The translations under genes and the position numbers were made by a program. Below the pieces are notes generated by a model that saw nothing but the letters and a program-made list of their open reading frames with translations, was not told where the DNA came from and searched no databases. A stretch of 64,000 bases of DNA from MWBF01 sp040772005. GTDB lineage: Bacteria; Chloroflexota; Anaerolineae; CG2-30-64-16. Within the stretch, counting starts at the first letter, position 1. Every line of letters starts with the position of its first letter. The stretch spans positions 1 to 64,000 of the forward strand of contig JAXGYZ010000006.1 in the NCBI GenBank assembly GCA_040772005.1, read 5' to 3'. Below are positions 25,567-34,185 of this stretch, one piece after another.

Positions 25567-26850
25567 ATGACCACTGAAATCATCGAAATCCTGGCCCGCG
25601 AAATCCTGGATTCGCGCGGGAACCCGACCGTGGAGGTCGAGGTCTGGCTGGATGACGGCACGCACAGCCGGGCCGCAGTGCCTTCGGGTGCATCCACCGG
25701 CATTCACGAGGCGCTGGAGCTGCGGGATGGCGACAAGGGCCGCTATGGCGGCAAGGGCGTCCTCAAGGCCATCGAGCACGTCAATGACGAAATCGCCGAG
25801 GCGCTGATCGGCATGGACAGCCTGGACCAGATCGGAGTAGACCAGGCGATGCTGGAGCTGGACGGCACACCCAACAAGAGCAAGCTGGGCGCCAATGCCA
25901 TTCTCGGCGTCAGCCTGGCCGTGGCCCGCGCGGCTGCCGAGGCAAGCGGCCTGCCGCTCTATCGCTACCTCGGAGGTGTGGGCGCACGCACGCTGCCCGT
26001 GCCGATGATGAACATCATGAACGGCGGCGCGCATGCCAACTGGCAGGGCACCGATCTGCAGGAATTCATGATCGCGCCCGTCGGCGCGCCGACCTTCTGC
26101 GAGGCGGTGCGTTGGGGCTCGGAGACCTACCAGGCGCTCAAGTCCGTGCTGAAGAGCAAGGACTATTCGACCGGCGTCGGCGATGAGGGCGGGTTTGCGC
26201 CCGCGCTCAGCACGAACGCAGAGGCCGTCGAGCTGATCCTGGCGGCCATCGAGAAGGCCGGTTACCGGCCCGGCGAGGACATCTGCCTGGCGCTCGATCC
26301 TGCATCCAGCGGGTTCTACGAGGATGGCCTGTACCACCTGCGCACGGAAGGCCGCAAGATAACGTCCGCCGAGATGGTGGCCATGTACGACGACTGGACG
26401 CGCAAGTATCCCATCGTCGTGCTCGAAGACGGCCTGGCCGAGGATGACTGGGACGGCTGGAAGCTGCTCAACCAGACCATCGGTGAGCGAATCGAGCTGG
26501 TCGGCGACGATCTCTTCGTCACCAACGTCGAACGCATCAGCCGCGGCATTGCAGAAAAAGCAGCCAATGCGGTGCTCATCAAGCTGAACCAGATCGGCAG
26601 CCTGACCGAAACCATCGATGCCATCCAACTGGCACATAAGGCAGGCTGGGGCGCGATGGTTTCGCACCGCAGCGGCGAGACCGTGGACAGCTTCATCGCA
26701 GACCTGACGGTAGCCATGGGCACCGGGCATCTCAAGACCGGCGCGCCGTGCCGCTCGGAGCGGGTGGAAAAGTACAACCAGCTCATGCGGATCGAGGAAG
26801 AGCTGGGCGATGGCGCAATCTATGCCGGGCGCAAAGGTTTCGTGCGCTAA
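25567..26850 (+). CDS. eno: Enolase
   Basis: The product is a 427-aa, full-length cytoplasmic enolase interconverting 2-phosphoglycerate and phosphoenolpyruvate. Clear motifs are EILDSRGNPTVEVEV, SGASTGIHEALELRDGD, the Mg-binding VGDEGGFAP, VLIKLNQIGSLTET (catalytic Lys) and VSHRSGETVDSFIADL. TGGAGG precedes the ATG. Fluoride inhibits enolase with Mg and phosphate. Placing the gene under a fluoride riboswitch should raise enzyme level when the ion accumulates. It may be a second enolase dedicated to stress or the only copy; the window cannot tell. Confidence 0.97.
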   Translation: MTTEIIEILAREILDSRGNPTVEVEVWLDDGTHSRAAVPSGASTGIHEALELRDGDKGRYGGKGVLKAIEHVNDEIAEALIGMDSLDQIGVDQAMLELDGTPNKSKLGANAILGVSLAVARAAAEASGLPLYRYLGGVGARTLPVPMMNIMNGGAHANWQGTDLQEFMIAPVGAPTFCEAVRWGSETYQALKSVLKSKDYSTGVGDEGGFAPALSTNAEAVELILAAIEKAGYRPGEDICLALDPASSGFYEDGLYHLRTEGRKITSAEMVAMYDDWTRKYPIVVLEDGLAEDDWDGWKLLNQTIGERIELVGDDLFVTNVERISRGIAEKAANAVLIKLNQIGSLTETIDAIQLAHKAGWGAMVSHRSGETVDSFIADLTVAMGTGHLKTGAPCRSERVEKYNQLMRIEEELGDGAIYAGRKGFVR

Positions 26851-26896
26851 AGACGCAGCAGGAGGGTTGTGCCGCAGGGCATAGCTGTTCAAACCA

Positions 26897-26997
26897 AGAG
26901 GGGATGAGGCTCCCCATCGGGGCGCAAGCTCCGATCGTCGCAAGACTGATGGCCTCTACCGGTGCAGGCATGTGCTCGCTGGTAGAGGCCGTTTTTA
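26897..26997 (+). ncRNA. Fluoride riboswitch 2, upstream of MFS gene
   Basis: GGGGATGAGGCTCCCC (26900-26915) and ACTGATGGCCTCTACC (26945-26960) match the aptamer core. Between them is a GC-rich stem (ATCGGGGC/GCTCCGAT). GGCCTCTACC pairs with GGTAGAGGCC (26981-26990), followed by GTTTTT, a proper intrinsic terminator. No separate strong promoter was seen in the 46 bp after eno, so it may be reached by read-through or by a weak local promoter. Confidence 0.94.
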
Positions 26998-27024
26998 TCT
27001 GCACAGCCGGATGTGAGGAACAGG

Positions 27025-28260
27025 ATGATGATCGAGCAACCCAAACAAGATGAAGCCAAGACCGAGCAGGAAGCGCCTGCGGCCAAGCGGAACGAGGAGG
27101 GCCTCGGCCGGAATGTGGTGGCCCTGGGTTGGGTGGCCTTCTTCGGCGGCCTGGCGCAGGACATGATCCAGCCGCTCCTGCCCACTTTCTATACCTCGGT
27201 GCTGGGGCTGAACAAAGAATTCGTCGGCCTCATCGAGGGATCGCTGACCACCGTGGTCAGCCTGATGAAGATCGGCGCGGGCTATCTCTCGGATGCCCTG
27301 GGCCTGCGCAAGGCCATCGTCTTCATCGGCTATGCGCTCTCCGCGCTGGCGCGCTTTTCGCTGGGGTTCGCCGGCAGTGGGGCCGCAGTCTTCGGGCTGC
27401 GCATGACCGATGGCGTCGGCAAGGGGCTGAAGGATGCGCCGCGCGATGCCCTGGTGGCCGGTTCAGCGGGCGGGCGCAAGCTGGGCTTTGCCTTCGGGGT
27501 CCAGCGCATGCTGGACACGCTCGGCTCGGTCGCCGGGCCGCTGATTGCTTACGGGCTGCTGCGCATATGGACCGACCATCCGAACAAATACCGCGAGGTG
27601 TTCCTGGTGGCCGGCGTGGTCGCCGCAATTCCCCTCCTGATCATCGGCCTGGTCGTGCGCGAGCGCAAGGGTGCCGTGACCAAGCAGCGTCCGTCGTTGG
27701 ACGTGCTGAAAGGCCCGTTTGCAGGTTTTCTCATCGTGATGCTGCTCTTCACGCTCGGTAACTCTTCGGATGCCTTCCTGATTCTGCGCGCGGAGGATGT
27801 CGGCGTGGCTGCCGTCATGATTCCGGTGGTCTATGCGCTCTTCAACCTCGTATCGGCGCTGGCGGCCATCCCGGCCGGCCAGCTTTCCGATCGGATCGGC
27901 CGGCGGCGGACCATCACGATGGGGTGGGCAGTCTACGGGCTCGTCTACCTCGGTTTCGCGCTGGCACAACGCGCCTGGCTCATCTGGGTCCTGTACGCGC
28001 TCTATGGCCTGTACTATGCCCTGACCGAAGGTTCAGCTAAGGCGATGATCGCAGAGCTGGTGCCCGATGCGCGCCGCGGTGGGGCCTATGGGCTGTATAA
28101 CGCCTCGATTGGGGTAATGGCGCTGCCGGCCAGCGTGCTGGCCGGCGCGCTCTGGACGCGCGTCGGGCCAGCCGCGCCCTTTGCCTTCGGCTCGGCCATG
28201 GCCATACTGGCAACTGTGGCCCTGTACCTCGTGCCGCGCACAGCGTCGCACGCCGCTTGA
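27025..28260 (+). CDS. MFS transporter under fluoride riboswitch
   Basis: The product is 411 aa with twelve predicted membrane helices and a charged N-terminal tail of about 30 residues. MFS features include FGLRMTDGVGKGLKDAPRDAL in the first half and AGQLSDRIGRRRT, the loop motif, in the second half. The ATG at 27025 was chosen for GAGG seven bases upstream; GTG 27013 and ATG 27028 are alternatives. Fluoride riboswitches normally precede CrcB/Fluc or CLC-F exporters. An MFS gene here is a candidate for export of fluoride or a related stress metabolite, but its substrate is not known. Confidence 0.88.
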   Translation: MMIEQPKQDEAKTEQEAPAAKRNEEGLGRNVVALGWVAFFGGLAQDMIQPLLPTFYTSVLGLNKEFVGLIEGSLTTVVSLMKIGAGYLSDALGLRKAIVFIGYALSALARFSLGFAGSGAAVFGLRMTDGVGKGLKDAPRDALVAGSAGGRKLGFAFGVQRMLDTLGSVAGPLIAYGLLRIWTDHPNKYREVFLVAGVVAAIPLLIIGLVVRERKGAVTKQRPSLDVLKGPFAGFLIVMLLFTLGNSSDAFLILRAEDVGVAAVMIPVVYALFNLVSALAAIPAGQLSDRIGRRRTITMGWAVYGLVYLGFALAQRAWLIWVLYALYGLYYALTEGSAKAMIAELVPDARRGGAYGLYNASIGVMALPASVLAGALWTRVGPAAPFAFGSAMAILATVALYLVPRTASHAA

Positions 28261-28382
28261 GGCCAGCCGCGGCGGAGACAGGTGACTATCCGGTCCGCAG
28301 CGGTGATGTCAAAGTGACACTATGATGTCGTCAAACAGGCTATCGCCGCGAGCCAGCCGTAGATTACGAGAATTGATTGCAT

Positions 28383-28411
28383 TTGGGCTTACGCATCGCA
28401 TGTGCTATAAT
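28383..28411 (+). promoter_or_regulatory. Promoter of the third riboswitch transcript
   Basis: TTGGGC (28383-28388), a 17-bp spacer, then TATAAT (28406-28411) preceded by TGC (extended -10). The start would be near 28418, a few bases before the aptamer. Confidence 0.6.
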
Positions 28412-28423
28412 CGGTACAATTGA

Positions 28424-28515
28424 AAAAGGGATGAGGCTCCCACCGGGCGCGGCCCGGTTGTCTTTTGACTGATAGCCTCTACCAGTGCATGAGCACGCTG
28501 GTAGAGGCTTTTTTG
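28424..28515 (+). ncRNA. Fluoride riboswitch 3, upstream of P-ATPase/MutS/crcB
   Basis: GGGATGAGGCTCCC (28428-28441), a CCGGGC/GCCCGG stem, then GACTGATAGCCTCTACCAG (28467-28485) form the fluoride aptamer. AGCCTCTACCAG pairs with CTGGTAGAGGCT (28498-28509), followed by a run of T's to 28514, a textbook terminator. Fluoride should relieve termination for the whole downstream set, including crcB. Confidence 0.95.
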
Positions 28516-28535
28516 TTCGGGCGGATCGGGGCTGC

Positions 28536-29747
28536 ATGACAGGCAATACGGTGGCCGTCGAGAGAACGGGCAAGACCATCACCATTCCCGAGGACGACCT
28601 GCGCCGCGGCGACGTGCTGCTGCTGCAGGCGGGCGACCTGGTGCTCGCGGATGTCAGACTGGTCGATGCAGCCGGCCTGGAAGTGGATGAGTGGGCGCTG
28701 ACCGGCGAAATCGCGCCGGCAGCCAAGAACGTCAGCGACGAGGATGTCTTCATCTACCGCGGCAGCCGGGTCACCCGCGGAAGCGGCAGGGGCATCGTGG
28801 TCGCCACCGGCCCGGACACGGAGTACGCGGAGCTGCTGAGGCAGCCCTGGCAGCGGGCCACGCGGGAAGCGCCCCCCCTGCTCAAGGGCCGCTATCTTGT
28901 CCTGCCGCTCCTGCTGCTGTTGCCGGCCACGGTGCTCGCTTTGCGCCAGCAGGTCGTCCCCACCGTGGTCGGTGTGGGGGCCGGGCTGTTGCTCATCTCG
29001 GCGCTGGTCCTGCAGAACGGCCCGCTGTTCAGGCATCTGCTGGTCGAGAGCAGCGCCAGTATCCTGGCGCGGCGAGGCGTGCGTATCCACGATCCCGCGG
29101 CCCTCGATGTCCTGGGCCGCCTCGACCTGGTCTGCTTTGACAAAACCGGCGTCCTGACGACGCAGGCCCTCGAGGTGAAACAGGTACACTTTGCAGACGC
29201 GGCGCCGGCGCCGGCATGGTTTTCGTCCGGCAGCGAGCTGGCTGCCCTCACGGGCGTGGGCTGCGCGTTGTGCAACGATGTCATGTTCAGGGAACGGCTG
29301 GAACAGGCCGATCCGATCGACCAGGCCCTGGTGGCGTTCGCCGCACGCGCCGGCTTCAAAATTGCGGAGCTCGCCGGACAGTATCGCCGCATGTATGACA
29401 AGCCGTTCGACTCGGAAGCACGCTACATGGCCGCCGGCTTCGAGCACGATGGCCAGGCGCTCTACTTCGTCAAGGGCGATCCGGAAATCATAGTGCAGCT
29501 CTGCCAGAGCTACCGGACAGCGGCGGGCGCCGAGCAGAAGACCGACCTGCACTTCCATCGCTTCATCCGGACCACCATCGAAGCCATCACGCACGAAGGC
29601 AATATCGTCATTGCGCTGGCCTGCCGCGTCGGCGCAGCAGCGGTCCCGCCTGAGCGCCATAGCTTCTTGTGCCTGATCGAGCTGGAGAACCCCCTGCGGC
29701 CGTCACGTTCATCGACGAACTGGCCTCTTTCAGCCCGAAGACCGTGA
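28536..29747 (+). CDS. Truncated P-type ATPase (HAD family)
   Basis: The product is 403 aa. It opens directly with the actuator domain (VLLLQAGDLVLADVRL, then LTGEIAP at residues 65-71). Two membrane helices follow at about 125-165, then the phosphorylation site CFDKTGVLT with Asp202 and a nucleotide-domain KGDPEII. It stops being ATPase-like at LIELENPLRP, just where the TGD hinge region and the C-terminal helices should follow. The last 17 residues are out-of-frame MutS-like sequence. N-terminal helices are also missing. A full P-type ATPase is 700-900 aa, so this is probably non-functional, cut by a deletion that fused it to the next gene. Position downstream of riboswitch 3 implies a past fluoride-linked role. 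Confidence 0.75.
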   Translation: MTGNTVAVERTGKTITIPEDDLRRGDVLLLQAGDLVLADVRLVDAAGLEVDEWALTGEIAPAAKNVSDEDVFIYRGSRVTRGSGRGIVVATGPDTEYAELLRQPWQRATREAPPLLKGRYLVLPLLLLLPATVLALRQQVVPTVVGVGAGLLLISALVLQNGPLFRHLLVESSASILARRGVRIHDPAALDVLGRLDLVCFDKTGVLTTQALEVKQVHFADAAPAPAWFSSGSELAALTGVGCALCNDVMFRERLEQADPIDQALVAFAARAGFKIAELAGQYRRMYDKPFDSEARYMAAGFEHDGQALYFVKGDPEIIVQLCQSYRTAAGAEQKTDLHFHRFIRTTIEAITHEGNIVIALACRVGAAAVPPERHSFLCLIELENPLRPSRSSTNWPLSARRP

Positions 29748-29896
29748 GCATGGTCAGCACCGTCGTGCCCGATAATCCGGCCCTCCGCACCTTCAAGATC
29801 GTGCGGCGGCCGGCTGACGGGCTCGCGTATGCGCTGTCGATCGCCGAGAAGCACCGCCTGACGTACAGCCAGCTCAAGGAGCGCATCCAACCATGA
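29690..29896 (+). pseudogene. C-terminal remnant of a MutS-like ATPase
   Basis: In a frame different from the P-type ATPase, about 68 codons read TFIDELASFSPKTVSMVSTV, then RPADGLAYALSIAEKHRLTY. This is the C-terminus of MutS-related ABC-ATPases (switch region and end). No start or upstream Walker motifs are present; the body was lost at the junction near 29695. The family is known to accompany fluoride riboswitches. The stop overlaps the start of the next MutS-like gene, as in an intact tandem pair. Confidence 0.75.
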
Positions 29897-31210
29897 AGGT
29901 CTTCCTCATGTACCGGGACCGCGACTTCGACCGGGAGCACGCACGGCTTGCCCACGCGGCCACGCTCATCCAGGACCTGGAAGAAGCATGACCGGTGGCT
30001 GGGCATCTTTGGCCGCCATCCCAGCGGCATCCTCTCCGGCTCCGTCAACCTGCTGGAGATGTATGTCGAGCTGCTTGGCAGGCTCAAACAGATTGCCGAC
30101 GAATATGCCGGACAATTCCAGTCCGAAGGCTTCAGCCGCTTCTTCAGCATGATCCAGCAGGAGCTCGACGACGAGTACTTTGCCAGCATCCAGACTCACC
30201 TCAAGGCGCTGCGGTTCCGCAGCGGCGTCCTGATGAGCGCCAGGCTGGGCCAGGGCAATGAAGGGACCGGCTATGTCCTGCGCAAGCCGAATGACCCGGA
30301 TGGGCACTGGCTGAAGCGCATCCTGCCCACGGGCGGCCCGGTCTACACTTTCAGCATCCATCCGCGCGACGAACACGGCGGCCGCGCGTTGGCAGACCTG
30401 AAGGACCGGGGCCTGAACCTGGTGGCGAATGCCGTAGCTCAATCTGCCGATCATGTCGACAGCTTCTTCAAGATGCTCAGAATCGAATTGGCATTCTATG
30501 TCGGCTGCCTGAACCTGCATGAGCAACTGGCACCATGGGGCAGCCCAACCTGCTTCCCCGTGCCCCTGACAGCCCAGGAGCGCCGGCATACTTTCACCGG
30601 GCTCTACGATGTCTGCCTGGCCCTGGTCAAGCAGGAGAAGGTTGTCGGCAACGATGCGGACGCGGACCGGCGGAACCTCGTGATCATCACCGGCGCAAAC
30701 CAGGGCGGCAAGTCCACCTTCCTGCGGAGCATCGGTCTGGCCCAACTGATGATGGAGTGCGGCATGTACGTGCCAGCCGAGTCCTTCAGCGCCAATCTCT
30801 GCCAGGGCCTTTTCACGCACTACAAACGACAGGAAGACGCGACGATGGAGAGCGGCAAATTGGACGAAGAACTCAGCCGGATGAGCGCAATCGCAGATGG
30901 GCTGCGGCCGGATGCTATGGTATTGTTCAATGAATCCTTTGCCGCGACCAACGAACGAGAAGGCTCCGAGATTGCCTCACAGATCACGCGCGCATTGCTG
31001 AAAAGGCATATCAAAGTCTTCTTCGTCACCCATCAATATGAGTTCGCCCACCGTTTCCATGATGGGTATCGCGAGCGCACCCTGTTTCTGCGGGCCGAAA
31101 GACAGACTGACGGGGGTCGTACGTTCAAGCTGAGACCCGGGGAACCGTTACAGACCAGCTACGGCCCGGACCTGTATCAGACTATCTTCAAGGGCAATGA
31201 CGAGGAGTAA
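29893..31210 (+). pseudogene. MutS-like ATPase with internal deletion and frameshift
   Basis: From ATG 29893 the sequence reads MKVFLMYRDRDFDREHARL, then LIQDLEEA and a stop at 29988. Directly after, in another frame, it resumes as RWLGIFGRHPSGILSGSV and stays open to 31210. The start is the normal N-terminus of this MutS-like family, and about 80 codons seem to be missing at the junction. The rest is intact, with Walker A ITGANQGGKST, Walker B VLFNESFAAT and a histidine-switch region VFFVTHQYEF. A start at TTG 29948 could give a shorter protein of about 420 aa, so partial function is possible. It directly precedes crcB. Confidence 0.75.
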
Positions 31211-31220
31211 AGGATCGGAT

Positions 31221-31595
31221 ATGCCTGAATTCGTGTGGATCGGCATCGGCGGTTTTGTGGGTGCCAACCTCCGATATCTCGTGCAGACCTGGACCGCGGA
31301 GCGCTGGGGTGCCGGCTTTCCGTACGGCACGCTGCTGGTCAACGTGACAGGCAGCTTCATCCTGGGCCTGCTCATCACCCTGGTTACCGAGCGCGTGGCA
31401 ATTGCACCGCACTGGCGCGCCGGCATGGTGGTGGGCTTGCTCGGCGGCTATACCACTTTCTCTTCGTTCACAGTCGAGACGCTGAGCCTGGTTCAAGCGG
31501 GTCGCTGGCTGCCCGCGGGGCTGTACCTGGCCGGCAACGTGGGATTGGGCCTGGTATTCGCCTTCCTCGGCGTCATCCTGGCACGGGTCTTGTGA
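31221..31595 (+). CDS. crcB: Fluoride exporter CrcB/Fluc
   Basis: The product is 124 aa with four transmembrane helices. Family motifs are GGFVGANLRYLV, GTLLVNVTGSF (pore Asn) and GGYTTFSSFTVET (the Phe-box/Thr region). Fluc proteins form antiparallel dimeric channels that let fluoride leave the cell. The start MPEFVWIG at 31221 is the usual one; an earlier ATG at 31197 overlaps the MutS-like gene. Only one crcB copy is seen, so it would act as a homodimer. It is the best-defined resistance gene of the island and is expected to be controlled by riboswitch 3, 2.7 kb upstream. Confidence 0.96.
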   Translation: MPEFVWIGIGGFVGANLRYLVQTWTAERWGAGFPYGTLLVNVTGSFILGLLITLVTERVAIAPHWRAGMVVGLLGGYTTFSSFTVETLSLVQAGRWLPAGLYLAGNVGLGLVFAFLGVILARVL

Positions 31596-31603
31596 GGTGC
31601 ACG

Positions 31604-32884
31604 ATGGAAATCATCGGAACTGCTTCGAAAGTAACGATTTATATCGGCGAGAGCGACCGGCATGGGAACAAGCCGCTCTACATGGCGATCCTCGAGCTGC
31701 TGAAGGCCGAGGACTGCGCCGGCGCGACCGTAGTGCGGGGCCTGGCCGGCTTCGGCGCACACAGCCGCATCCGCACCGCCACCATCGTGGACCTGGCCGC
31801 GGATCTCCCTCTGATCGTCCAGTGGGTGGATGATCCCGCACGGGTGGCCCGTGTCATGCCGCGCCTGGTCGAGATGGTGACCGAGGGCCTGATTACGTAT
31901 GAGGAAGTCGAGGTGCTCACTTACGGCCACCGCGAGTTACGCGCCCTGCACGCAGCCGCACCCGTTCGGGACGTCATGAGCCGCGAAGTGCGCAGTGTTG
32001 CGCCGGACGCGTCCGTGGCTCAAGCCACTGAGATGTTGATCGGCAAGGCTTACCGCGCGCTGCCTGTGGTGGACGCGGAGCGCCGGGTCGTCGGCATCCT
32101 GACGGACGGCGACCTGCTGGCGCGACTGGACCTGCCGGACGCCAGCCTGCAACGGGCACTCACGGAAGCTGAGCTGAACCGGGAATTGGCTCTGCTGCGC
32201 GACAGCGGTCAGACGGTTGCAGACCTGATGGTCAGCCCTGTGATCACGGTGACCGAAGATACGCCGATTGCCGATGCCGTTCGCGTGATGACCGAGCGCG
32301 GCATCAAGCGCCTGCCCGTCGTTGATCACAAGGGCAAGCTCGTCGGCATGGTCAGCCGGGTGGATGTGCTCCGCGCCCTGGCCCAGCCGCCCATGCGCGA
32401 GGCCAGCGAACGCACGCCCCAGCCCGGCACGCATGCGAAAGTCGCAGACGTCATGCTCACCCAGGTACAGACCGTGCGCAGCGATGCAAAGCTGAACAAG
32501 ATCGTCGAGCTCCTCGTCAGCACCGCCGAGCGGCGAGTCGTGGTGGTAGACGCGCAGCGGCACGTGCTTGGCATCATTACCGACGGGGACCTGCTCAAGC
32601 GCGCAACGGCCGATGAACGCGCGGGGATCCTCCAGGCGCTCGGCCGCCGGCGGCCGGGCAGCCGGCCTGCAGCGCTCGCTCTGGCCGGGCGCACCGCGGA
32701 CGAAGTCATGACCGCGCAACCAGTGACAGTCACCGCAGAGACGCCCTTACTGGAAGCGCTCCGCTTGCTGTTACAGCACAAGGTCAAGCGGCTGCCCGTG
32801 GTGGACAGTGAGGGCAGGCTGGTGGGCCTGGTAGGCCGCGGCCAGATCCTGCAAGCCCTGGCCCAGGCGCTGCCGCGTGTCTGA
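31604..32884 (+). CDS. DUF190 domain protein with four CBS domains
   Basis: The product is 426 aa. Residues 1-110 are DUF190 (SKVTIYIGESDRHGNKPLYM), a PII-like ferredoxin fold often encoded beside crcB. Four CBS motifs follow in two Bateman pairs, at about 120-180, 205-265, 280-340 and 365-425 (VRDVMSREVRSVAPD; VADLMVSPVITVTED; VADVMLTQVQTV; ADEVMTAQPVTVTAE). CBS pairs bind adenosine nucleotides, so it may sense energy state. It starts 8 bp after crcB and ends overlapping the next gene by 8 bp. The link to fluoride is by context; no catalytic residue is seen. Confidence 0.9.
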   Translation: MEIIGTASKVTIYIGESDRHGNKPLYMAILELLKAEDCAGATVVRGLAGFGAHSRIRTATIVDLAADLPLIVQWVDDPARVARVMPRLVEMVTEGLITYEEVEVLTYGHRELRALHAAAPVRDVMSREVRSVAPDASVAQATEMLIGKAYRALPVVDAERRVVGILTDGDLLARLDLPDASLQRALTEAELNRELALLRDSGQTVADLMVSPVITVTEDTPIADAVRVMTERGIKRLPVVDHKGKLVGMVSRVDVLRALAQPPMREASERTPQPGTHAKVADVMLTQVQTVRSDAKLNKIVELLVSTAERRVVVVDAQRHVLGIITDGDLLKRATADERAGILQALGRRRPGSRPAALALAGRTADEVMTAQPVTVTAETPLLEALRLLLQHKVKRLPVVDSEGRLVGLVGRGQILQALAQALPRV

Positions 32885-33308
32885 GCTCCTCAACGCAGCG
32901 CAGTGCAACTCGCTGGTCATCGGCCTGCGCGCCTTTGAGAAGCATCTGCGCCAGGCTGACGCCTGGCTCCAGGGCTATGAGGAGCGGGGCATTCTTTACC
33001 GGCGCAGTCTCGACCTGACACCGGAACGCCGCGCCGCAGCGCGCAGCCAGATTGCAGCGGCTCTGCAGCACATTGCCGCTCTGGCAGACCGGTTCGACCT
33101 GCCGGTGGCCGAGGAAAGCTACGCGGCGACCATGGCCGGCCAGATGACCGTCGATTGGGCGGACCTGTGCGACCTGCGTTCAGCCAAGCTGCAGCGGTAT
33201 GGGGAGGTCCATCCGGGGTTGGCTGTGCTGCTGGATGCCGCTGTGGACGCGCTTGCGCAGCAAGCGTTGGCGTTGGCAGCCATCGACCAGGATCACGCCG
33301 CCCCCTGA
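32877..33308 (+). CDS. Hypothetical small helical protein
   Basis: The product is 143 aa from a GTG start that overlaps the CBS gene by 8 bp. It is rich in Ala, Leu and Arg, predicted helical, with no membrane segment or signal. The central segment SLDLTPERRAAARSQIAAAL looks like an amphipathic helix. No family was recognised. The overlap indicates it is translated with the crcB and DUF190 genes and so belongs to the fluoride transcript. Confidence 0.7.
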   Translation: MSELLNAAQCNSLVIGLRAFEKHLRQADAWLQGYEERGILYRRSLDLTPERRAAARSQIAAALQHIAALADRFDLPVAEESYAATMAGQMTVDWADLCDLRSAKLQRYGEVHPGLAVLLDAAVDALAQQALALAAIDQDHAAP

Positions 33309-33427
33309 CCTGCGGCCGACCGCAGCGCTGATTAAGCGTCACGCGCGTGGTCCGGGCCTGCGCGTGCTGAGGTGAACGGCTCGCGCCCTCTGCCGAGAGC
33401 GCGACACCCGCAAGGAGCAGCCAACGG

Positions 33428-34102
33428 ATGAGTGAACAGGACACGGTCTACTTCGAACTACGCGATGCATTGCTGGAGGGCGGTTGTCCTCTGTGCCGCC
33501 TGGGCAGCCGGGCGGCCACGCGCTACATCGATACCCTGAATTACGAGGGGGTGAACGATCCCGGCTTGCGTCGCGTCCTGCGCAACGCCCACGGCCTGTG
33601 TCACGACCATGCCTGGGAGTGGACGCACCTGCGCGGTGCGCCCCTGGGTGTCGCCATCGTCTACCAGAACCTGGTCAAGGACCTGATTGCAGCCATGGAA
33701 CAGCCGGAAACGGGCCCTGTGCGCGGCAGGCGGCGGGTCGCAGCCGCGCGGGTGACTTCTGCGACACGCTGCCCGGCCTGCCACGCGCAGGATGAGGCCG
33801 TCAGACGCTACGGCCAAACTCTGTTAGCCTATCTCGAAGAACCGGAAGTAGCTGCCGGATATGCCCAGGCCGGTGGCCTCTGCCTGCCGCATCTGGGGAC
33901 GGTGCTGGCCCAGGCCAGCGATACGCAAGCGCACACGCTGAATGCCTGGCAGCTCGCCATCTATCGCAACCTGCACGCGGAACTGGCAGAATTCATCCGC
34001 AAGCACGACCATCGCTTCGGCCATGAGCCGTTCGGCGCGGAGAAAGATGCATGGCTGCGCACGGTCGCCATGTTCGCCGGCGAAGCCGGACGCGAGCCGT
34101 GA
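33428..34102 (+). CDS. DUF6062-family cysteine/histidine-rich protein
   Basis: The product is 224 aa. Two related halves each have a CPxC motif (CPLC at about residue 20, CPAC at about 117) followed by a GLCxxH motif (GLCHDH at about 58, GLCLPH at about 155). These could bind zinc or another metal, one site per half. The internal duplication is visible. This pattern matches proteins labelled DUF6062, common in Chloroflexota. The ATG lies after AAGGAG at good spacing. A gap of 119 bp separates it from the fluoride operon, so it may have its own promoter. Function is unknown. Confidence 0.82.
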   Translation: MSEQDTVYFELRDALLEGGCPLCRLGSRAATRYIDTLNYEGVNDPGLRRVLRNAHGLCHDHAWEWTHLRGAPLGVAIVYQNLVKDLIAAMEQPETGPVRGRRRVAAARVTSATRCPACHAQDEAVRRYGQTLLAYLEEPEVAAGYAQAGGLCLPHLGTVLAQASDTQAHTLNAWQLAIYRNLHAELAEFIRKHDHRFGHEPFGAEKDAWLRTVAMFAGEAGREP

Positions 34103-34147
34103 GGCAAGAGTCCAACAGCATCCCTGCCAACGAGGAAGAGGGCCGCC

Positions 34148-34185
34148 TACTCGTTTCTCATTACTCGTTACTCGTCACTCGTTCC
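34148..34185. repeat. ATTACTCGTT-type intergenic repeat
   Basis: Five near-copies of the 7-mer unit ACTCGTT (or CTCATT/CTCGTC) run in tandem. The same family occurs at 60800-60826. It lies between convergent genes and supplies the last three codons and the stop of the minus-strand gene ending at 34175. Confidence 0.7.

Noticed and set aside
28536..29747. A functional cation pump in the fluoride island
   Set aside because: The TGD hinge region, the last membrane helices and the N-terminal helices are missing, so transport activity is not credible as it stands.
33309..33427. Possible tRNA or structured RNA in the gap before the DUF6062 gene
   Set aside because: No cloverleaf, T-loop or conserved anticodon arm could be found.
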